A stretch of 64,000 bases of DNA from Mastigamoeba balamuthi. Lineage: Eukaryota > Evosea > Mastigamoebida > Mastigamoebidae. Location of the stretch: positions 102,229 through 166,228 of the forward strand of contig CACRSC010000030.1 in the NCBI GenBank assembly GCA_902651635.1. Reading direction: 5' to 3'. Below are positions 35,067-45,196 of this stretch, in pieces; within the stretch, counting starts at the first letter, position 1, and the number at the start of each line of letters is the position of its first letter. The position numbers were made by a program, and so were the translations under genes. Below the pieces are notes generated by a model, which was given only the letters and a program-made list of their open reading frames with translations, ran no database searches and was not told the DNA's origin.

Positions 35067-38000
35067 ATGCCCCCGCTGCTGGCGCTGCTGCTGCTGGCGG
35101 CGCTGGCGCGGGCGCAGGTGGGCTGCACGAGCGCCGTGCGCGACGTGGCGCTGCTGCCCGGCGAGGAGCTCCTCTCGGCCACCGCCGACAACGCCGGGCC
35201 CACCCGCCCGCTGCTCGCCCTCGGCCTCCCCGTCGCCCGCTGCGCCAACGGTCCGCCCGCGGAGCCCTCTCTCTCTCTCTCTCGCTGCCCGCCCTCGCCC
35301 GTCGCATCAATGGCGGTTGGCCTGCTGACGTGGCGCCACGTCAAATTCTCGAATCGATCGCTGGAAATGGGCCGAGACCGCGCCACTCGGGCGGGTTGAG
35401 GGAATGGCCGTGCCGCGGCGGCGTGCTGCACGTGACTAACACTGTGCGGGTGCTGTCCAGGGACCGCGTGCGGTGGCTTCCTCGAGATTGTGCAGGCCGT
35501 TGCGGTCAAGAGCGTGCCATTCATGCTCTCTTCCGTGAGTTTTCTCAGAAAGCACCATTCCAGGAATTCTCGTTCGATTCCAGAAATCACAGCCCCTCCC
35601 CGCAGCTCTGCGTGAACCTCGTGTGGAGCTGCGGCTCGGAGCCCTGCGACGGCTACATCAGCGCCGAGGTGGTGCTGTACGACGACGAGCAGGGCCGCCC
35701 AGCCGAGCGCGCGTCGTGGGCCAAGCACTACGAGTTCCTGGGGCTGGCGGGGGGCCTCACGCGGCGCTGGGCCTCCAACTGGCTCTCCCGCGAGCCCTCG
35801 GAGCTCGGCCTGCTGCTCACGGCCCCCCGGGCCCACGTGGGGGTGCGGGCCACGGTGGCCACGGGCAGCCTGGGCTGCTACGTGACGCGGGGCAGCGTGG
35901 GGCGGATGCTGCACAGCAGGGCGCTGCCCAACAGCACGTGGCAGCAGCTCAGGGGCGACTGGGACGCGGGCAACAGCACAGGCGTCGAGATGAAGATGGT
36001 CGGCAGGCCTGTCGCCGCCGTGCCCCCCGCCTGGCGCTGCTCGCCCGAGCTCTACGCCGACGGGCGCGCCTGCGAGTGCGAGTGCGGCGCCTGGGACCCC
36101 GGTGAGCCCACCTCTTCCCCCTCACGACCACCTCAGGCCTCAGGGGGGCAGGGGGGCATCTGCCCCCTTCGCTCCTGAGCCTCTGCATTCCCAGTCTCCA
36201 AGTCTTCCTGCGTTTGAGGGAGGGGGGTTGAATTTCATTTGATTCGCCATCGCAGTGGCTGGACTGCGACCATGGAAGAATGCGGTCGTTGCGTGAGCGT
36301 GTGGCCTGCCTCTCGGGCCGTGCGCTGTTTGTTGGTGGGTTCTGCACCATTGTTGGCCTGGTGTATCTGTCGTGCATGCGTGCACCTTTGATGTCCTTTA
36401 CGTGATCAAGCAGTCGTCCACTGGTCTCTTTGCCTTCCGAATACCTCTTCCCTCTCTCGGTCCGCTCGGTTTGAAGGGCAGATGGTCTCTGTTCTCGTGA
36501 CTGCATTACCACCCCAATTTCTTTGCGTGGGTTGTGCTCCAAGTTGCCATCAAAGGGGGGCAAGGTGCACGAGATACCCTTCGACTTTTGACGTTCTCGG
36601 TCAGAACTGCCGGGGGATGGGGATGGCCGTGTTGGCTCGGCTCACAAACAAGGCGCCTTCTCTTTCCTGGGCGCAGACTGCAACGCCAGCGTGGCGGGGA
36701 GTGCAGGCAACTGCAGCGACGGCGGCGCGTGCGACTGGCTGGGCCGCTGCGTGCGCCCCAACTGGAACACCACGCTGTGCAACCTCTCGTCCTACGGCAG
36801 CGGCGACGGCTGCCAGTGCGCCTGCGGCGACCTCGTCGACCCCGACTGCCGCACGTCCGTCGTCGCCGGCACGTGGTACCCGCCCGCGACCAACTGCCCG
36901 GGCGCCCACGTGGCCAAGTGCGGCGACGACAACCGCTGCGCCGAGACGTGGCCCAGCTGCAGCGCCGAGCGCTACGGCGACGGCTTCTGCGACTGCACGT
37001 GCCAGCGGCCGCGCGGCGTCCTCGACGTCGACTGCATCGACCGGCCGCTGGACACCGACTGCGGCTGGGCCGCGTGCTTCGCGGGCGCCTGCAGGGCCTA
37101 CCCCGTCAACTGGACCTGCGAGATCGACCGTTTCGGCGGCCGAGACTGCGACTGCGGCTGCGGCGCCTACGACCCGCGTGCGTTGCCTTCCCTGCCCTTC
37201 CCCTCCGCTGTCCGATAGGGGCAGCTCGACTCAGCGCGGGGCGACACCAGCGTGCGAGACGCAGGCCCTGGTGGGCGGCAGCGCCATCATCGGCTGCAGC
37301 GTCGTGGAGCCCGTGTGCAGCGCTGCCACCTACACCTGTACCCAGTCGTGTGCGCGGCTCCCGCATGCGCTCGACCCTTGCCATTGGGCGATACCGTACC
37401 GCGTCTCAGCTTTGCTGGCGGTTCTGGGGCGGGCAGACTGCGGGAACAGCGTCGTCGAGCCGCGCAACGGGGCCGAGCAGTGCGACCGAGGGCCGTTCTG
37501 CGGTGCCGACTGCAAGTGCGTGGCGGGATACGTCCCCACGTCCCCGCCGACCCGCGGGTGCCAGCCCAGTGCGCTCCCGCCCTCCCCAGCGAGCACGCGC
37601 ACTCCCCAGGGGGTCTCCTCACAGGGCAGCGGGCGAGCAGGCTGCGGGGACGGCGTCGTCGAGGAGGGCGAGCAGTGCGACCGCGAGGTCTTCTGCGACA
37701 ACGCGTCGTGCACGTGCCTCGCGGGGCACCCGCACAGAGGCCCGCTGGCGTCGCCCGGGTGCAGCGGCTGCGGCAACGGTGTCGCCGACGAGCTGGTCGG
37801 CGAGGAGTGCGAGGGCGGCGACCACTGCATCGCCGGCAACTGCACCTGCGCCGCCGCGTACCGGCCGACCGTCCCGGTCTCCCAGTCCTGCGTGCCCATC
37901 CGTCCGTGTGGCCCTCGCCGAGGGGAAGGGGCTCTCACGGCCTCGTGTGTGCGCGGGCCCCGCAGGCTGCGGCGACGGGGTGGCCAGCAGGGGCGAGCAG

Positions 38001-39758
38001 TGCGACGGGGGGCTCTTCTGCAACGCGACCTGCGGGTGCGACGAGGGGCACAGGCCCTACGCCCCGCCGCGGCGGCCGTGCACTGGCTGCGGCAACGGCG
38101 TCCTCGACGCGGGCGACGGCGAGATGTGCGACTCGGGGCCGCACTGCGCGCCCGACCGATGCGTCTGCTCGGAGGGGTTCAACGCCACCACGCCCCTGAC
38201 GACCGGGTGCCGAGAGCCGCGTGCGCAGACCGCTCGCCCCGGCAGCCCCAGCGCAGCCCCGCACTTCCCTCCTCGAGTGTCTCAACTGACTACGGCGGCG
38301 CTGCGCAGTGTGCGGCAACGGGCGGGTGGACGGCAGCGAGGAGTGCGACAGCGGGAAGTTCTGCCAGCCCAACTGTTCGTGTGTCCCGGGATACGCCGCG
38401 GCCATCCCGCCCTCGCAGGACTGCCAGAAGCCCGACCCCTCCAGTGCGCCCCTCCGCCTGTGCAGCTTCTTTTCTGCTGCCCCGCCCCAACTCACTACTG
38501 GCGGCGCTGCGCAGTGTGCGGCAACGGGGTCATCAACGTGGGCGAGGAGTGCGACGGGGGGCTCTTCTGCGACAACAGCAGGTGCGCGTGCGAAGCGGGG
38601 CACAGGCCGCTGGCTGTGCGGGGCCCGCACTGCACGGGCTGCGGCAACGCCATCGTGGACAAAGCGCTCGGGGAGCACTGCGACGGCGGCGACGGCTGCA
38701 CGCAGAACTGCACGTGCGCCGACCAGTACGTCCCGACGACCCCGGACGCCACGATCGGCTGCCTGCACGCTGATGGTACAGCCTCCACCCTCTTCCTCCC
38801 CGCGCCATCTTCTCCACAGCCAGACCATTTGATTGTCATTGGGCGTCTGGCATGCCATCCGCACTGGCGAGAGCGCCCAAGTGGGAAGAGAACTGCCAAT
38901 GGGCTTGGTCAGTAAGGGGAAGGCGTAAGCATAGCGGAAAGCACAGGAGAACGACAGCAGCGAGTGCTCACAGTGTCCTTCCTTTGTGTTGTTTGATGGC
39001 ATGGCCAGCCAACAGAACGTGGCAGAGCAAGTACCTGGCTGTTGCTGTCGTGGTGCCGTCGTGTGTGGCGGGGGCAGCGATCGCGGCGCTGGTGTGCGTG
39101 CTGGTGTACCGCAAGCGGGCGCGCAGGGTCAAGCAGCTGGCCAACATGCCCATCGAGGAATCGCACTCGGTCAACTTCGCCACCGTCAGCCCCGCGCCCG
39201 AGAGCTCCGCGCAGCAGATGACGCCGGTGACGCCTGTCATGCTGGCGCCCGACGGCACCCCTGTCGTCGTGGTGCACACGCGGGGCAGCAGCGGCACGCT
39301 GGCCCTGGCGACCACGACGGCGGGGACGCTGGCCCTCTTCCCCACGTTCACCGAGTTATCTGGCACTGCAATCGGTGCGCCTGCGCATGCGCTGGGGGGA
39401 GGGAGGAGGGCGCTGTTCATACCCGCTGTGCTGACCCACACGGGGGTGTTGTGGGGCGCTTTTCAATTGATCCGGGGAATGGAGCGGTGCTGAAATGAAC
39501 TCTAATTGGAGGCTGACAGCAGGGCTGCCCTCAGGGCCGCAACTGCGGGTGCAGCCACTGCAGATCAGTTTGGTGGGGGCCGCCAGCATGGGGCCACCAG
39601 TGGAGATGCAGGAGATGCAGGAGATGCAGGAGATGCAAGAGATGGGCCAGGGCGCAGAAGACGTACCGCCGCCGCCATCCTCGGTGTATTTTATTACCTC
39701 GCTAGACCAGTCCACAGAGCTGCCAGCGTCCACGGAGGACATGGACTCACCTACATAG
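35067..39758 (+). CDS. Cysteine-rich single-pass membrane protein with DUF4215-type repeats
   Basis: ATG 35067 starts a signal peptide (MPPLLALLLLAALARAQ). Early exons 35067-35250, 35461-35498, 35606-36101 and 36677-37177 join in frame. The ectodomain has CxCxCGAWDPDC-like blocks (ACECECGAWDPDC, CDCGCGAYDP) and then about nine copies of the pattern CGNGV...GEECDGG.FC...C.C..G (DUF4215/Myxococcus cysteine-rich repeat), mostly one or two per exon with short introns between. After CADQYVPTTPDATIGCLHAD comes a membrane span (AVAVVVPSCVAGAAIAALVC), a basic stop-transfer (YRKRARRVK) and a cytoplasmic tail with NMPIEESHSVNFATVS, a Pro/Thr-rich stretch and a final exon starting near 39,528, with EMQ repeats and the end MDSPT. 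It is a receptor- or adhesin-like surface protein (inference). The tail motif is shared with the GH51-like protein at 5.9-10.1 kb. Confidence 0.8.
35326..35343. repeat. 18-bp perfect palindrome in intron 1 of the cysteine-rich gene
   Basis: TGACGTGGCGCCACGTCA is fully self-complementary, formed from two TGACGTGG boxes head to head. It lies in intron 35251-35460. Confidence 0.8.
39604..39641 (+). repeat. Coding 9-bp microsatellite
   Basis: About four copies of GAGATGCAG encode an (EMQ)n run in the cytoplasmic tail of the cysteine-rich membrane protein. The period keeps the frame. Confidence 0.8.
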
Positions 39759-40052
39759 CACCTGGAGGAAATACCACGATGAGACCTCGCATTCAATACA
39801 TTATTTTGTCATTATTGTGTCAGCCTGTCCTGCCAGGCATCTGAAAGTGCTGTGTTCTGCCAAAATCGAGTTCTTTGAGGTGATGATGAATATGAGAAGT
39901 TTGAAATTTCGTCTGTTGAGTGATTCCGTTATAAATTTGAAGAAACAAGGGGAAAGTCCGTAACATTACCTTCTATAGACCGACCTTTTCTGAGAATGGG
40001 TCTCCGAAGGGGTTACATTGGCAATAAATTAATAAACTGACTTCAATTGTAA
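39759..40052. other. AT-rich spacer before the first tRNA-Cys
   Basis: Composition changes abruptly to AT-rich after the cysteine-rich gene. No gene was seen; the stretch probably includes the gene's 3' UTR. Confidence 0.5.
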
Positions 40053-40124
40053 GGACGAGTAGCTCACCGGTAGAGCATTAGACTGCAGATCTGTTGGTAG
40101 GCGGTTCAATTCCGCCCTCGTCCT
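40053..40124 (+). tRNA. tRNA-Cys (anticodon GCA), copy 1
   Basis: 72 nt fold as a full cloverleaf. Acceptor GGACGAG pairs with CTCGTCC, the D-arm is GCTC..GAGC, the anticodon loop CTGCAGA gives GCA, and the T-arm is GGCGG-TTCAATT-CCGCC with discriminator T. Internal A and B boxes for RNA polymerase III are present. There is no intron and no encoded CCA. It is identical to the copy at 43502-43573. Confidence 0.93.
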
Positions 40125-40390
40125 AATATTATTCCATTTTTCATTTATTCCACTTGCCGAAAAAAGCCACCCGTAGTACAAGAAATTGTATTGTCTGGCT
40201 CACTCCTGTGAACCACTCGGAAAAAGAGTCGTGGGAAGAAGTCGGTAGTGGGATATTGAATCTCAGGAGAAATGAAGCAGTACCATATGAGACCCTTGAA
40301 GATAAGAGTGCAGGCATTACACGTCAAGCATGTTGCAGCATGTAGCAGAGGCCTGCATAGCGGTGCATAGTGAATGGTTGAACTACGCAC

Positions 40391-40626
40391 CGCTACACAG
40401 GCCTTCGCAACGTGCCACAACGTAAGGTCTGCTACAGTGCATAGCAGAGGGTGCGTAGCAGCGCATAGTTCTACTATCTGCTACACACCGCTACGCAGGC
40501 CTCTGCTATGTGCCACTATGCAGGATCCACTACAGTGCATAGTGAAGAATGCGTAGTAGCATGTAGTTCTACCATTCGCTACACACTGCTACACAGGCCG
40601 CCACTATGCAGGGTCCACTACAGTAT
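40391..40626. repeat. Tandem, self-complementary repeat of about 97-99 bp (2.4 units)
   Basis: Units start at 40391, 40490 and 40587, each with CGCTACRCAGGCC. Each unit contains many small inverted motifs (GTAGCAG/CTGCTAC, CATAGTG/CACTATG), so single strands would fold extensively. Related degenerate sequence recurs at about 41,320-41,490. No coding potential was recognised. Confidence 0.65.
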
Positions 40627-42189
40627 ATAATGAACAGAAAGGAAAATTCAGTGTGTGGCGTGGAACCCTGCTGCTGCAGAAGCAGGCGCAGGTGCAGAAG
40701 CAGCTGCTGCAGCCCAGTCTCAGCTTCATGCATGGTATCATCCACAGATCCATGGTCTTGAGAACTGCCTGAGAGCTGATGCAGGTCGTGCTGTGTCTGG
40801 GTCTCTTGGTCCTTGTCATGCATGGGGACTCTGCACAGGCTGAGCTCGTCCTGTCCCTTCTTTATAAAGTGTTAGTCACTAAAATATAAGGATAGGAGGC
40901 ACTTACGACTCATTGAAGCACTCAGGGTGGTCCTTGTACAGCTGGGCATAGTTGACCTTTGTCCACTGCTCTATAACACAAATGTTAGAGTATTGTAAAA
41001 CAGACAATGAAGAGAGAAGGAACCCACCAGTTAATCAGTTCACAGAACATGGCAGCATTGAGTATGTGCAGGTCCTTGATGCCTGCTCTGATGTCTTTAA
41101 ATGTGCAGGACTGGACTGCCTTCTTCTTCAATGGCACGTGGTTAAAGGGGGCCAGCAGCTCACGTGTTCTGCCTCATCTCAGGCCTCTGAGGTCGCAAAG
41201 GCAGTCATTAAGCCTCTCATCTCCATTCCAAGATTTCACTTAGAATAAAACCTGTATGCAGTCAGGAACACAAAAAAGCAAATAATGTCATTATTGACAT
41301 CATCAACACCTTGATAAAGTTCTGCCACAGTACGTAGCAAAGGGTCTGCTACACACTGTAGTGGAAGTGTCTATGTAGTGATGCATAGTGGAATGTGCTA
41401 TAGCGCATTCTGCTATGCGCCACTACACAAATAGTTCTGCTACAGCGCATAGTGGAGGGTTCGCTACACACTGTAGCAGAAGTACCTCACAGTCATATTG
41501 AGAAAATTGATTTCACCACTGGGATTTGAACTACCGTTCCCAAAGAACAAAGTATACACTTGGTGCTTACACTATCAATCACTATCTTATCTAAACTATG
41601 TGTTATACTTCACGGCATGCTCACAGACAGTACTGAACCAATTCAATGGAATCAATATTTAACACTTGGAAGCTCATCTTTGTTATCGTGCAATGCAAAA
41701 ACCAATTTACATTCCATTTATTCATAACTTTATGCTATGCCAAAACCGGATTTATTAGCCAACATTTGATAAAATCTAGTTATGAACTTTTTCTGTGTAC
41801 TTAATAAAGACTGTTATTTTAATACGTGACTGATTGTTAGGAACTGGAATATATCTAAGAATATAGTAATAGCTACATTGCATTTCATGCCTTCAGGAAT
41901 TGAACCACCTGCTTAAGATATGTTTGCAGAACCACTCAGTAGTGAGCAATATTATTCAGGAAACAGAAGTTTATCAAATAGTTGGCCAAATTTAATAAAC
42001 CCTATCTAATTCCTTTTTCCCCTCTACAGCTATATCTTTCTACTAGATCTTTGATTTCATATATGTTTATTCATAAAGCAAATGTACATGTACAGTTGGG
42101 TATGGCCAGAGGCTATTGTACTTTTTTCAGCACTGGCCCCAGGTAGTCTTCAGACTCTGGATGTTCTAGGGCCTGCTTGCATCTCTTCT
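40627..42189. other. AT-rich intergenic sequence with repeat fragments
   Basis: Holds a second degenerate patch of the CTGCTAC/GTAGCAG repeat at about 41,320-41,490 and short open frames on both strands with no recognisable motif. The phrase CTGTATGCAGTCAGGAACA at about 41,250 recurs as CTGTGCAGTCAGGAACA near 48,343, suggesting a dispersed old repeat. No gene is claimed. Confidence 0.4.
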
Positions 42190-42646
42190 CTATGCTGCTC
42201 TCTCTACCTTCTGCAGCTCTGCCCTTCTCTCCTGGTACTCTCTCAGTATCTGCATACTGATCTGGGGTGCTGTCACACAATTGTACTTCAGCTCCAATAG
42301 TACACATGCCTGGTGAGACTGATCTTCTCCTTCTGTAGTAACAAGCCATCCTCTTCCTCTTCCACCTTGCTGTTTTCTGCTACTTTGCCTGGCTCCAAGC
42401 AGCTGCCCTGTCTGCAATGAACAGAGCAGACCATCTGCCTGATGTTGTGTTCCATTTCTCAGAGTGATGATGACTGCCCATGTGTCCAGACCTCTGCAGG
42501 TAATACTGCAACGTGTAGTACCTGTCACATGCACTGCAGCAGTATGCCTTGTGCTCCCAGGCAATATCTCTCTGATGTTGCCTGGATGTCATCTGTGTAC
42601 AAGGCTCATCTGCTGCAGATTCCTGAGAACCTGCTTCCCTCTGCAT
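42190..42646 (-). CDS. Possible small zinc-finger/coiled-coil protein
   Basis: ATG at 42646 begins MQREAGSQESAADEPCTQ and leads to YCCSACDRYYTLQYYLQ, then RSGHMGSH: a C-x2-C-x14-H-x3-H arrangement close to a C2H2 finger (the usual spacing is x12). A possible intron starts GTAGCA after WSQAK (about 42,376) and ends at CACCAG (about 42,302). Downstream in frame it reads ACVLLELKYNCV, then an amphipathic helix REYQERRAELQKVERAA and a stop. It lies alone in AT-rich DNA. The splice join keeps the frame, but I recognise no homologue, so this may be a chance frame. Confidence 0.3.
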
Positions 42647-42689
42647 TGCTGCTCACCTGTCTTTCAGCTAGCACAGCACACAAATGATG

Positions 42690-43501
42690 TAAGAGAGGAA
42701 GTTACAGTGGACATTAATGAGATTGACTTAAACCTTCCTCTAAGTTGGAATTAGTATCTTCAAGAAATTTCTATTCTGAAATTTCAGATTAAATCGGATT
42801 ATCTCTAAAAATGAACACCTGGCAAAAGTACTACTAAGAAGCAGAAAATTGAAGACAGTTAATGTTATTATGAAATACAACTATAACTCATAACCTCAGA
42901 AGTCTCCAGTTATATGAACTAGCTTCCTGTGAAGAGAAAGAAGACATGTGCAGGATGGCAGTACTTATCATGAGAATAAGATGTACAATTGTGCAGTTGC
43001 TCAAACCAGGGTTCACGTAAAGAGAGAGTATTATTAGAAGAGTAAAGACCAAGTTAAATAGTAATAAGAGAAGCAAGTGTATGAATTTAAATATTATATT
43101 GTTTCTTCTGGTAAGAATAATCAGTTATCATTCTTACCTCTGATGTTAATGTGAATACTCTCTGAATTAGAATATCAGTAAGAACTTCTATTTAAGAGGT
43201 TTGGTCATACTTGCAAAGTCTGACTGAGAAATAGATCATAAGTGATATGAATCAATTTCAACAGAAATGTTCATTACCTGCTTCTGCATACCATTCATAA
43301 ACAAGAGAAGAACTATATTAAGAATACATGTGGTGACATTACTTACATATCAGTGGATGTTCAATAACAAAACATAAATGAAAAATGATTCAGAAGCACT
43401 CGTTCCGACACAAACAGACCGCAGGGCCGCCTGAGTACGGGAAAGGAGTTACTTGTACTTCCAGACCTGTGGGCGTTAGCACATATATCATCTCTGTGAA
43501 A
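42690..43501. other. AT-rich spacer before the second tRNA-Cys
   Basis: No gene or structured repeat was recognised. Confidence 0.5.
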
Positions 43502-43573
43502 GGACGAGTAGCTCACCGGTAGAGCATTAGACTGCAGATCTGTTGGTAGGCGGTTCAATTCCGCCCTCGTCCT
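43502..43573 (+). tRNA. tRNA-Cys (anticodon GCA), copy 2
   Basis: Identical in all 72 nt to the copy at 40053-40124, with the same cloverleaf and GCA anticodon. The flanks differ, apart from a shared purine before and a short CTAAT-like tail after. It lies 74 bp upstream of the Thg1 start codon, on the same strand. Confidence 0.93.
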
Positions 43574-43646
43574 AATTTTGCACGCCCTGCCACTCAGATA
43601 TTTTTGGTCAATCTTCCTCCGTCTGTTTCGCGCCAGTGCCCCAGCA

Positions 43647-44912
43647 ATGAGCGAAACGAGCGAACCGAGTGCCGTCGCGAGCCAGACGCTGGGCGACCGC
43701 ATGAAGCAGTACGAGGGCGACGTGCCCCCGCTGGACCCTCGGCAGCCCTTCCTGCTGCGCCTCGACGGCCACTGCTTCAGCACCTTCACCTCCCTCTTCC
43801 ACAAGCCCTACGACCCCCGCAGTCAGTGCCCCCCCCCCCGCCTCTCTCGTGTCTCCGTTCGGTTCCTCGAGAACCGCATGCAAGGGCCGGGAAAATATTT
43901 AAAACCCGTGCGCGCGCGGTAATTAACGCACCGGCCGGGCGCTGCGGGCCTGCGCAGTCAGCGACGCCATGATCGCCACGACGGTGGACCTGCTCGAGTG
44001 CTTCCACGCGGCCACGGCGTACACGTCCAGGCACGCCGCCCACCGCAAGCCCCGCCGGCGTGGAGCCTTGGCAGCAGATCCCCGCGCTTGCAATCAATTG
44101 ACCCGGGCCCTTTGGGGTTCCCCCCTGCTTCTCCCTCCAAAACAACCAACTCGTGCAGCGACGAGATCACGCTCATATTCCCTGCGGTGCAGCTGCCGCC
44201 AGACGCCGCCGCCAGCGGCCAGGAAGCTGGCCCGGGCACCAGCGGCTGCAGCTGCAGCGGCAGCGTGAAGAAGAAGAAGAAGAAGCAGCAGGCGGCAGAG
44301 TTCCCCTTCAGCGGGCGCGTCATGAAGATGGCCACGCTGGCCGCGGGGCTCTGCTCGGCGCGCTTCAACCACCACATCGCCCGCCAGCCCTACGGCCCCT
44401 CCGCCCCCGAGCAGCTGCTCGCCTCGCGCGCGGCCTCGGGCTCCGCGTACTTTGACGCGCGGGCGTTCGGTGTGCCGTCGCTGGCCGAGTGCGTCAACAA
44501 CGTCGTGTGGCGCTGCCGCGACGCCAAGCGCAACAGCAAGAGCCAGCTCGGCAGGGCCTTCTACGCGGCGCCCGAGCTGGCGGGCCGCACGTCGGACGAG
44601 GTCGTGCGGCGCGTCGGCAGCGAGCAGGGCGTCGCGTGGGACGCGCTGCCCGGGCACGCAAAGTACGGGACGCTCGTCAAGCGCACGCTCGTCACGCGGC
44701 AGGCGACGGACCACAGGGGAAACGCCGTCGAGGCCGTGCGCACAGCCTTCGCCTTCGCCAGCTTCGACGTGGCCTTCTCCGAGGCGATGGTGCGGCTCGT
44801 GGCCGCCAAGCACGTGGGGCTCGGGCCCTGCGAGGGGCTGCCGCCCTCGTGCGTGTTCTCCCTCGCGGCAGCCACGGCCCTCACGGTAGATCTGCCGCAG
44901 CAGCTCCGTTGA
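43647..44912 (+). CDS. THG1: Thg1-like tRNA-His guanylyltransferase family protein
   Basis: Exons 43647-43821, 43958-44030 and 44159-44912 join in frame to 333 residues. The reverse-polymerase palm is recognised by FLLRLDGHCFSTFTSLFHKP (metal-binding Asp), AMIATTVDLLECFHAATAYT and SSDEITLIFP, then FSGRVMKMATLAAGLCSARF, YFDARAFGVPSLAECVNNVV and WRCRDAKRNSKSQLGRAF. A Lys-rich insert (VKKKKKKQQ) lies after the SDE motif. The family adds nucleotides 3'-to-5' to tRNA ends: G-1 of tRNA-His in classical Thg1, or repair in Thg1-like proteins. The SDE motif pairs best with the bacterial-type or TLP branch, so the precise substrate is open. The second intron (44031-44158) has a GC donor (AG|GCACGC); using it restores the conserved TSSDE. 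The extreme C-terminus could continue through another intron at about 44,887. Confidence 0.85.
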
Positions 44913-45196
44913 CCTGTCCCTATCGCCTCTCAGAGTGCATTCCAAGTGGCCTCGCAAGGGCACGCTATGCTTTTGTCCCAACTCGAAACTTCTGTTGCCT
45001 CGCGACTGCATGCCATTCGCACCCTCCAAGCTCTCATCATCCAGCCCTCGCCCTCTACTTTGCAGCCTCTCTTGGCATCAATAGCCCTTCGCCTCTGCCC
45101 GCCGACGTGCCAGTGGCCCGGTTGGACATCAGCCTCCCTTTTTGGCGCGATTACTCTGTGTCTTGGCGTTCAAACGCTCGTAGTAAAAGTGTAAAT

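Noticed and set aside
40384-41490. CRISPR array or tRNA-derived SINE
   Set aside because: The units are adjacent without spacers, lack tRNA A/B boxes and have no poly-A or LINE-like tail.
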